From Owenia fusiformis (lineage: Eukaryota > Annelida > Polychaeta > Sabellida > Oweniidae), in contig CAIIXF020000001.1 of assembly GCA_903813345.2 (NCBI GenBank), positions 60,872,270-60,901,884 of the forward strand: a DNA stretch of 29,615 nucleotides. The letters run 5' to 3'. The notes below the pieces were generated by a model, which was given only the letters and a program-made list of their open reading frames with translations, made no database searches and was not told where the DNA came from. Positions 9,352 through 21,300 of this stretch are shown piece after piece. A program made the translations under genes and the position numbers. The stretch's first letter is position 1; every line of letters starts with the position of its first letter.

Positions 9352-12300
9352 GTAAGAGTATGCATTATACATATGTTATTATTTTTTGCATTCATCATTT
9401 GCACATTGGGAGTTCATAATTGTCTATGGTTGGTTCACCTCTAGTCTAAAAGCCAAAGATCAAGGCTAGAGGTCTATAGTTCTACAAGAAGTAGAACTCA
9501 GTGTACGGCTTTCTTTATTATTCTGATTGATAGCTGGTACGAAATCTAGTAGGTACGAAATATTTCGAGAAAAAATGTGTGACATATACGGTGTACGCGT
9601 GAAAAATCTGAATGAAATGCGTTCTTTTTTTTTGGCGTCAGTTCTGTGCTGTATCGGCGATCACTTTTTTGAAGTTTTTCTACAGGAATATTTTTGCTTG
9701 ACAATAATCAGGTAAAATGCGTAGTTGCGTGACATATTCTGTCACGCAAAAATAACTGGCGTAACTTCAAATTTTCTAGCAAATGCGTGACAAATATATG
9801 CAAATTGCGGGACAATTGGACGTCCTGCAAAGTTATCTAGCCGGGGGCCATCAGACCAGTCAGATAAGAAATGAGGGCTAGGTCTAATGTTTTTGGACTA
9901 CAAGAGGTCATGAAGCTCACAGATCACACAAACCTGTATCAACACCTGACAGTGACATCCATCAATCACATCAATCACAAGCACACATTTTCCAAGAGTT
10001 AACCAAAGATGCCTGTTTATGAAGAGGTGATCACATGACCTTCTGCCAAAGTGTTGGCTGCTTGTTTCCAATCCTGGTAAAATTATATGGCAGTAAGTTT
10101 CGAAAGAAACGCTGACTCACGTCCGTGGTTACATCTATTTGTGGAAAAACCTTAGCAATAAACCTTCACCAATAGATGTCACTCTCAGGTGTTGATACAG
10201 GTTCCTGTGTCACAGCATGGACATATATCAATATGCGTCCATGGTTACAGATACCAGACCATATGTAGTAGTAGGCTAGGCTAAGAAAAACTCAAGAGGA
10301 GTCACCGAATTGAAATATCACTGGAAAAAATTGACTACCCTTCAGAACATCCCTCAAACATTGATACCTTTCTTTTCTGCAACAGAGCTTGCAAGTCTTG
10401 TATAGCCTATATCCTCAATTTTCTTTTGCAATTTGTTTTCATAAGATGAGGTAAGAACGCTGTAGTTTGAGTTTAACTGCGACATATGTATTTTTGGTTT
10501 GTGTGCTCCGGGATCAAATACGCCAAATATGCTCACAAACTTCATTGTTTCTCTGGCGTCACTATTCAAAGAAATGATCAAAACAATGCAAACATCTTCA
10601 TATTTGGTGCGCTTCCTATTGTAATCACTACATCACATTCAGGGAGGTTCCGGAAATCCATGACATTGAACAAAAATTTGGCGCACTCAGTCCTGGAGGA
10701 TGAAATTATCTTATTTTTGACTCTTATTAACGCAGGAATGTTTGAATAACCTTTGTTTGTGATTACGGAGATACAGAATAACAAGACCCTTTGAATGAGG
10801 TATGATTTGTCACAAATACAGTAATGGCTGCTCAGTCGTGAAATGCAAATTTGAAATATAAGTTGGTGTCTTATCTTCAGTTTTAATTATTGAGCCTAGC
10901 CTTCTACTATATAATATGATAGTGCCGGCATCTGTGATGAAGCTAGTCCAATTTCTGAAAAAAATATTGATATTTTCACAGGCTTTCTCTTGAAAGCCCA
11001 TGGTATTTTCAAAAAATAATACTCATCAGTAGCCATGAAAATATGAAAGGGGAATTTTAGCTGCATAACCTGGTGAATACAATCTACTAATAGTAGGACT
11101 TCCCATAATCCGTTCTAAAAGCCCATGATAGGCCATAGCAGAACATGTTGTACATTGCTCGAGTGGTAGAGCGTCAGACATTGGAGCTGAAGGTCCTGGG
11201 TTCGATTCTCACACCATAGGTTAGTTTACTGAAAAAATGATAATACAGAGAGCTAAAAAGTGAATATACAGATAATCACTTATTAGAATCTAGCTTTTTT
11301 TCATTTTTTCAGTAACCTGTCTCCTACCTGCTGCACAGGGCATTGAATTTAGCACACTCCCTTTCAAGTCTAGTATCTTTTACACTACAGCTGCCCAGAC
11401 GAGCGTGTCCATGCATCATTATGTTGGTGTCTGAAGTGGATTTGCCCTTGTGAATCAGTTACAACAGGACATCATCCTTCAGGGGGATGGTGTTATGACC
11501 CTGGATAACAAGTTGCTACTACAGGTCTCAAGTGGTAGAGCATCAGAATCTGGAGCGGAAGATCCTGGGCTCGATTTGTGTGGGGCAATGAATTTGGCAC
11601 ATGCATGTATGTAAAAAAGTCTCTATCATAAAAGTCTTGTCTTTCAGAAGCGAAATTCATGGGTCTCCTCTGCCTTTGATGATTTTGATGACTTTGGAAA
11701 TGATCACGTCAAGCCTACTATATCTTCCGTGAAGGCATCAAGAAAAGGATCAAGTAGTCAGTCTACAAAGGGAGTTCTAGCTGGAACCAAGGGGTCTCTT
11801 GGTGGTAAACGATTGGCCAAGGCGCTCTCAGATTCTAGTCTTTGGTCAGAGAAACATTCTCCCAAGTTACAGGTTAGTCCACTCTATGTATGTTTTTGCC
11901 CATTATACCCTGCCTCATCAGCACCCACTATGAACTGCCATTGTGTGTTCTATCGCAGATTAAAAGGGGAACTGTAAAAAGATATACAGGTTTTACTCTC
12001 TATCTTATATATTAAGGAATTAAGGAAGATTGATCTTCTTTATGATATTATTGATGATAATCAAAGAGTCTCGATCCAGAAATTTAATAACTCAATAAAA
12101 ACTCAATAAAAAACACAAACTCTCAATACAAAACAAAATATTTTTGGTATGTTGAAATTCAGATCTATAATTATGTTGTGAATGATTGAAAAAATGTATT
12201 TGAGGAAAAATCAAAGAAGATGACAAAACAGACCAAAGTCATATAATTTGTAGAATAATTGGCACTCTAGTTCATGGATTAAAACTATATAAAACAAAAG

Positions 12301-15300
12301 ACCCAGAGAATAATGTTCAAAAATCTAAATGTGTATTTTTTAGACAGAGTTGGCAGTACACAAAAAGAAAATCGAAGAAGTTGAGACTTGGCTGAATCAT
12401 CACTTGGTTAGGAAGAAACACTCACAGGTAGCTAGCTATATGTAGTAAAACCTGTGTAAGTGGAACACTTTTGGTACATTCCAACTTGAGAGGTGTTCTA
12501 TTTTAATATTGAGTCAATTGGTTATTCATCTGAAAAGTGTTCTACTTATAGAGGTGTTCCACTTACAGAGGTGTTCCACCTACTGGATTTCCTGTCGTCT
12601 GAATAGTTTATAACTACAGCAATGTATTCTGCAAAGGCAGAAAGTGAAATGTATCTATATTCCTCCTGAATTCCTTTTATTGCAGTGATTTAGGCAAAGT
12701 AAATTATTGAGCGTTTAGCATGTTTTTATCATCCTCCTCATTTTGCCTCAAAAACATAGAATTGAATCACATTGGCCTGAACTGGTAAATTTTGTGTAAA
12801 TCATCATATATATCAAGCATAATTTTATGTACATCAGGTTATCTTAGGCAATATATGACTACCAACCTAAAGCATGCCAATCTGTTTGAATGACGCTCAC
12901 ACACATTACATCTCCATGATTTCTTTATCATTGGTTGAGAGGACTGGATATAAGCCAGGAGACCCTTTTTAGAAATACCCTGAATTATGAAACATGTAAT
13001 TAGATACTGTGTGGAGATAAAAATATCTAGGTGAACTTCAGCGTCATGATATACAATATTTTCAAAAATGGCCTAAGATTGTTCATTTCTAACGTAATCA
13101 TAAATAAGTTATCCAAATACATGTACATGTATGTTATAGAAGGCACCATTGTTACTCTTAACTGGAGCCTCTGGGTCAGGAAAGACCGCCACTATACGTG
13201 TCATATGTAAGCAACTCCACACTGATATACAGGAGTGGAACAACCCACTGCCAGGAGAGGCCCAAAGGGATGAGGAATGGACTTTTCAAAGTGAGTGAGC
13301 AAATCCATTTGTATTTAATACAAGAGATAATTGTTTTTGGCAACTTTTGATGCAGAGTAATGATCTTGATATTTTTTGTCTCACTTATCAGATTGACACG
13401 TGACAGGAAAAATATTTTTTATTTAAAGTTGCAGCAAAGAAAAGAAGTGTAAATTATTGCAATCTTTTGATCTAATGTAGAAGTTATTCAAGATTTAAGA
13501 TGAAAATATTTCCAAATTCATTAAAAATGAAAAAGGACTCCAATTGTTCATTTTTTGCCAGACAACCTCAAAAATTAAAGGACTTCCTTGAAATTAAGTC
13601 AAAAACTGTTAGAATTTTAGAAATGTTTTCTGAACTTACTTTCAGGGCATTTCATGGAGGTACTCAATATATTATGAAATTCTTTTTTCTACCTAGATTA
13701 TGCAGATAGGTTGCCCACGCAGTCCCAGAGTAAACAGTTTAGTGATTTTCTATTGCGGGCAAACAAATACAACAAACTTCAGATATTTAACCAAGAGGCG
13801 TCACGTAACAAGATCATTCTCGTGGAGGTGGGCCAACTATTGTTAAGAAACCATATTCCAAAAATTGCATGTATACAATTCCAATAGGCAAAGAAAAGGA
13901 TTAACATTTTCCATTTCCTTGTAAAGATAGTCTTACATTTCATTATTTATCCATTGAACTTGTGTAAATTAAATTGGTGTTTGATGAATGCAGAAGTTAT
14001 ACAAACTTCCAAAATTATGATTATTCCAATCAACATGTATTAATCACTTTCAACATGTATTAATCACTTTGACTAGATTATTAAAGAAATCAGAGAAGAA
14101 GCACTTCTTCAAATCTATATTGTCCAAAGCGAATTTTGAATTAAAATTTTTCTGTTGATTTCAGGAATTTCCGAATGCATTCCTAAAAGATGCCACTCTA
14201 TTCCATAGCACTCTAAGGTAAGAGTTACTCTGCCTTAATTCTTCAACACATTTCCCACTTCAATGTGCCTCATTTTCTGGAACAACTATACAATTAAGAG
14301 AATGAACTATGTTCCTCTATTATTTATTCCATGATTTATTATTAAAACCTTTTTTGTCTCGTGTTTATTGTAATTGGTATATTTAAAAGATGCAAATAAA
14401 ACAGTTTTCAATATTGTTGTGAAAACATTGTTATCATTTTATTTACCTGTATTTTTAGGAGTTACCTGGCAACAGGACGATGCCCTCTGGTGTTCATCAT
14501 CAGTGACAGCTCATCTGGTCAGTCAGCAGAGCGCCATCTATTCCCCAAAGACATCCAACTTGAGCTAGGAGTACATTCTATCAGGTAATTTCAATAGGAT
14601 TGATTTGTGACTGATAGCTTTGAGGTCACAAAGTCAATTAAATATGCCTTATAAGGAATGAAGCAAGAAGTAAAAAAAACTAAGTAGATTTTCAAGATAT
14701 CTCATAAGTATGAGAATACCATTTCTCATTTAGTGCATTGGATTTTATTCACTATGGCTACATTGTAAATAATCAACAATGTTATCATCTAATCCTGATA
14801 ACTTTTAACCAATTGTTGGACACTCACATATAACATTTGAAACATTTCCAGCTTTAACCCCATAGCGCCAACTAGTCTCTCCAAGGTCCTCACAAAGATT
14901 GCTACTGAGGAGCACCAAAAGGTGAGATACATACAAGTACATAATTGGTATGAGATGTTATGAATACATTTGATCTGAAAGCAATGTAGGACAGCCATTT
15001 TGGAATTGCTCAACCATGCATCCTGTTTAGTCCTCATGTAGTTGTAATTGAATGACCCATTTTGGATTTGAACCATGAGCATTTGTAGAGTTAACCTATA
15101 AGAAAATGATGAACCAATTATCCAAGCTACAGGTCAACAAACTCACCTCTATATAAACAACATTACAACATTGGTAATTCTTTTATTTCAAACTCACCTC
15201 TATATAAACAACATTACAACATTGGTAATTCTTTTATTTCAAACTCGCTTCTATATAAACAACATTGGTAATTCTTTCATTTCAAACACGCCTCTATATA

Positions 15301-18300
15301 AACAACATTGGTAATTCTTTCATTTCAAACACGCCTCTATATAAACAACATTGCTAATTCTTTCATTTCAAACTCCCCTCTATATAAACAACATTGGTAA
15401 TTCTTTCATTTCAAACATGCCTCTATATATAAACAACATTGGTAATTCTTTCATTTCAAACTCGCTTCTATATAAACAACATTGGTAATTCTTTCATTTC
15501 AAACACGCCTCTATATAAACAACATTGGTAATTCTTTCATTTCAAACACGCCTCTATATAAACAACATTGCTAATTCTTTCATTTCAAACTCCCCTCTAT
15601 ATAAACAACATTGGTAATTCTTTCATTTCAAACATGCCTCTATATATAAACAACATTGGTAATTCTTTCATTTCAAACTCGCTTCTATATAAACAACATT
15701 GGTAATTCTTTCATTTCAAACACGCCTCTATATAAACAACATTGGTAATTCTTTCATTTCAAACACGCCTCTATATAAACAACATTGGTAATTCTTTCAT
15801 TTCAAACACGCCTCTATATAAACAACATTGGTAATTCTTTCATTTCAAACTCACCTCTATATAAACAACATTGGTAATTCTTTCATTTCAAACTCGCCTC
15901 TATATAAACAAGATTGGTAATTCTTTCATTTCAAACTCGCCTCTATATAAACAACATTGGTAATTCTTCCATTTCAAACTCACCTCTATATAAACAACAT
16001 TGGTAATTCTTTCATTTCAAACAGGCCTCTATATAAACAACATTGGTAATTCTTTCATTTCAAACTCGCCTCTATATAAACAACATTGGTAATTATTTCA
16101 TTTCAAACATGCCTCTATATATAAACAACATTGGTAATTCTTCCATTTCAAACTCGCCTCTATATAAACAACATTGGTAATTCTTTCATTTCAAACTCGC
16201 CTCTATATAAACAACATTGGTAATTCTTCCATTTCAAACTCACCTCTATATAAACAACATTGGTAATTCTTTCATTTCAAACAGGCCTCTATATAAACAA
16301 CATTGGTAATTCTTTCATTTCAAACTCGCCTCTATATAAACAACATTGGTAATTCTTCCATTTCAAACTCACCTCTATATAAACAACATTGGTAATTCTT
16401 TCATTTCAAACAGGCCTCTATATAAACAACATTGGTAATTCTTTCATTTCAAACTCGCCTCTATATAAACAACATTGGTAATTCTTTCATTTCAAACTCA
16501 CCTCTATATAAACAACATTGGTAATTCTTTCATTTCAAACTCGCCTCTATATAAACAACATTGGTAATTCTTCCATTTCAAACACGCCTCTATATAAACA
16601 ACATTGGTAATTCTTCCATTTCAAACACACCTCTATATAAACAACATTGGTAATTATTTCATTTCAAACATGCCTCTATATATAAACAACATTGGTAATT
16701 CTTCCATTTCAAACTCGCCTCTATATAAACAACATTGGTAATTCTTCCTTTTCAAACTCGCCTCTATATAAACAACATTGGTAATTCTTTCATTTCAAAC
16801 TCGCTTCTACATAAACAACATTGGTTATTCTTCCATTTCAGAATAGATCTGGCATCAGTGTACCTGCCAAAGCTACAATAGAATCCCTTGCAATGGGAAG
16901 TGCAGGGGACATCAGAGGAGCAATTAATTCACTACAGTTTGCCTGCCTTAAAGGTGAGTATAGAACAAAGTACAGGGTGTCCCATACCTGCTGAATAAAA
17001 CTAAATGTTTTGAACTGTAGTTCCATACCATTTTCTGACATGATTTGTTCTCTGTTCACTTCATAAGTTTACTGTATTTTTAAGTTTTACAAAAGAGTCA
17101 TCATTTTGTTTTGAATAAGTGAAATCTTACGAAATTTTGCAATTTAGTTCAGCTTCTCCTCAAAGATTATTCATGTAATAACCTTGAGACACAAGTTTTG
17201 TTGTGTTATTGCAGATACATCAGATCTCTGTCGTAAGAAAGGAGTGAAAAGGACAAATAATGGAGCAAGTGTCAAGTTAAAGAAATCTCAGAAAGCCACC
17301 AAGAATGACACCAACTCTGAAGACATGTCTATTGGGGGAAAGGACGCATCTTTGTTTATGTTTAGAGCACTGGGGAAAATACTGTACTGCAAGAGTAAGA
17401 TTTATGAACACCAAATAGATGCTTGACATTTGTATACTTGATTTTCTTTATATTATACTTTTGCTTTGCCAAGCAGGCCTTAAAGTTGGGAGGTGAATGG
17501 CTCAGAAGTTTGTCTACATGCTTTGAAGGATTTATTTTAAATTGTCAAACTGTTTGATGGATGGATTTTGAATTTTCAAGTTTGATTTATGATTTATGCT
17601 TCCTCTGGGAATTGAAATCCTAAGGTGATAAGATGTTGGACATAACAGGTTAAATTTCAAGATAACCATCTTTGATTTTCTGGCCCGAAATCTTGTCTCT
17701 GAAGTGCATTTTTGGTGATTCATGGACCATGAGATATTGGAAGGACATATGCCTTGTTGACATTGCTATTTTAAATGATAAATTATTGATAAATACTTTA
17801 AAGTGGAATAAAAAATAATGATTCACTTTATATGATTCTCATTTTATGAAATGGAAATGGCTCTTATTGACAGCTATATTGGTATTTTCAGGATGTGAGA
17901 AATCTGAATTGTCTGATGATGTTGCAGTACCTGATTTACCCAAACACTTAGTCCATCAATATAGAGACCCCCTCACCATTAATCCAGAGGTCAGTAGATC
18001 CACCATATAAAATGCATAACATATTTCATTGAACAAACTGTTTATTTTGATATAGAAATACAATGATGAGAAGTCTGTAGATTTACAACATACAATATCT
18101 GGACTAGTCACTCAGAGAAATTCCCAATCTTACTAAAAGACAAGATGTAAAATGATCAGGAAAAACAATGAATATTATTACTGCAAATAAAACAGAATAA
18201 TTGGGAGGTATTTCAAATTATCCTGTCTTAAAAGTAACCTCACCACTCTCAGAGATTTGTTTGTAAGAGGTTATTATCAAAAAATTATTGAACAATAGGC

Positions 18301-21300
18301 AACAATATCTATACCAAATACTGACTTAACCAAGAAAGGTGTTCCAGATAATTAGGAAAAGATGTGTAATGAAAATCATGAAAGGTCCTTTAGAATGTTA
18401 CAGCAAACTCTTGTAGAATCCTCAATATTATGATTGCCAGATTTTAGGAAAACATTTATGTTATTAATTGACACCTAAGAATACCACTATTACTCTTTCA
18501 TAAGAATGCCATTGTCCATTTCTCTATGAAACCATACATATTTTTATTACGCTTTTTCCAGTCAGTGGTAGAGAGATGTTGTTTATCGGGGGATGTGTTT
18601 ACTGCCTACCTTCACCAGAATTACCCAGAGTTCTACACTAGTATAGATGACCTCGCTGCCTCCACTGAGTACATAAGTAGCGCAGATTACCTCACAAATG
18701 AATGGAGTGTAAGTTGAATAGATTAAATACAACATACAAGAGTTGGATTCAGTTTGAATCCAATCATTACATTGAAAATCTAAGATCGAGTGGACTTGAG
18801 GCAAAATCAAAATGGTTCTACTTGACCTTGAAAAGGAAGTTTCAGAATTCCTCCTTAAATAGTTGGGGAATTTTAGTATGTGAGTTTTGAGTATTGATTT
18901 TTGTCAACAAAAAAAAAGAACTTCACTCTTCAGTCAGGTAAAAACTAAAAATTGTGTTAAATTTGTTTGACAAATGTTGTGGCAACCCTTGAATTAACAT
19001 CTATGTTTATTTATCTAAAAGACATAAAACATATATCATTAATATTTGACGCTATGTATTTACTCTTACATGTTACAGTCTTGCTCTTTTACAATAGAAT
19101 AGAGAGGCTCTGAGGGAATATGCTTCATCAGTGGCAACTTGGGGCATCATACATTCCAACTCAAGCAGAGCAACAACTAGCAGCATTAGTAATACAAACA
19201 TGGGTTGGAAACCACTTCATAAAATAATGGTTCTCTTTTTGCTCTTTTACAATAGAGAGGCTCTGAGGGAATATGCTTCATCAGTGGCAACTTGGGGCAT
19301 CATACATTCCAACTCAAGCAGAGCAACAACTAGCAGCATTAGTAATACAAACATGGGTTGGAAACCACTTCATAAAATAATGGTTCTCTTTTTGCTCTTT
19401 TACAATAGAATAGAGAGGCTCTGAGGGAATATGCTTCATCAGTGGCAACTTGGGGCATCATACATTCCAACTCAAGCAGAGCAACAACTAGCAGCATTAG
19501 TAATACAAACATGGGTTGGAAACCACTTCATAAAATAATGGTTCTCTTTTTGCGCTTTTACAATAGAGAGGCTCTGAGGGAATATGCTTCATCAGTGGCA
19601 ACTTGGGGCATCATACATTCCAACTCAAGCAGAGCAACAACTAGCAGCATTAGTAATACAAACATGGGTTGGAAACCACTTCATAAAATAATGGTTCTCT
19701 TTTTGCTCTTTTACAATAGAATAGAGAGGCTCTGAGGGAATATGCTTCATCAGTGGCAACTAGGGGCATCATACATTCCAACTCAAGCAGAGCAACAACT
19801 AGCAGCATTAGTAATACAAACATGGGTTGGAAACCACTTCATAAAATAATGGTTCTCTTTTTGCTCTTTTAGAATAGAGAGGCTCTGAGGGAATATGCTT
19901 CATCAGTGGCAACTAGGGGCATCATACATTCCAACTCAAGCAGAGCAACAACTAGCAGCATTAGTAATACAAACATGGGTTGGAAACCACTTCATAAAAT
20001 AATGGTTCTCTTTTTGCTCTTTTACAATAGAATAGAGAGGCTCTGAGGGAATATGCTTCATCAGTGGCAACTAGGGGCATCATACATTCCAACTCAAGCA
20101 GAGCAACAACTAGCAGCATTAGTAATACAAACATGGGTTGGAAACCACTTCATAAAATAATGGTTCTCTTTTTGCTCTTTTAGAATAGAGAGGCTCTGAG
20201 GGAATATGCTTTATCAGTGGCAACTAGGGGCATCATACATTCCAACTCAAGCAGAGCAACAACTAGCAGCATTAGTAATACAAACATGGGTTGGAAACCA
20301 CTTCATAAAATAATAGTTCTCTTTTTGCTCTTTTACAATAGAGAGGCTCTGAGGGAATATGCTTCATCAGTGGCAACTAGGGGCATCATACATTCCAACT
20401 CAAGCAGAGCAACAACTAGCAGCATTAGTAATACAAACATGGGTTGGAAACCACTTCATGAAATAATGGTTCTCTTTTTGCTCTTTTACAATAGAATAGA
20501 GAGGCTCTGAGGGAATATGCTTCATCAGTGGCAACTAGGGGCATCCTACATTCCAACTCAAGCAGAGCAACAACTAGCAGCATTAGTAATACAAACATGG
20601 GTTGGAAACCACTTCATAAAATAATGGTTCTCTTTTTGCTCTTTTAGAATAGAGAGGCTCTGAGGGAATATGCTTCATCAGTGGCAACTAGGGGCATCAT
20701 ACATTCCAACTCAAGCAGAGCAACAACTAGCAGCATTAGTAATACAAACATGGGTTGGAAACCACTTCATAAAATAATGGTTCTCTTTTTGCTCTTTTAC
20801 AATAGAGAGGCTCTGAGGGAATATGCTTCATCAGTGGCAACTTGGGGCATCAGACATTCCAACTCAAGCAGAGCAACAACTAGCAGCATTAGTAATACAA
20901 ACATGGGTTGGAAACCACTTCATAAAATAATGGTTCTCTTTTTGCTCTTACAATAGAATAGAGAGGCTCTGAGGGAATATGCTTCATCAGTGGCAACTTG
21001 GGGCATCATACATTCCAACTCAAGCAGAGCAACAACTAGCAGCATTAGTAATACAAACATGGGTTGGAAACCACTTCATAAAATAATGGTTCTCTTTTTG
21101 CTCTTTTAGAATAGAGAGGCTCTGAGGGAATATGCTTCATCAGTGGCAACTAGGGGCATCATACATTCCAACTCAAGCAGAGCAACAACTAGCAGCATTA
21201 GTAATACAAACATGGGTTGGAAACCACTTCATAAAATAATGGTTCTCTTTTTGCTCTTTTACAATAGAATAGAGAGGCTCTGAGGGAATATGCTTCATCA

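Larger units (their letters stand above)
9352..11647 (+). other. RAD17 intron 1 (proposed)
   Basis: 2.3 kb. It contains a hairpin with CpG-bearing arms (9725-9749), an inverted-repeat element (about 9920-10215) and two tRNA-like segments (11150-11216, 11519-11585). No exon was recognised between 9352 and 11647. Confidence 0.5.

Noticed and set aside
9527-9715. Open frame of 62 codons upstream of RAD17 exon 2
   Set aside because: No splice signals or family resemblance, and it does not supply the missing RAD17 N-terminus.
11155-11216. A functional tRNA gene
   Set aside because: A and B boxes are present but acceptor and anticodon stems do not pair convincingly by eye, and a second decayed copy nearby favours a SINE.
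15137-16841. CRISPR-like regular repeats
   Set aside because: The units are contiguous with no unique spacers, the DNA is clearly eukaryotic, and the repeat lies in an intron.
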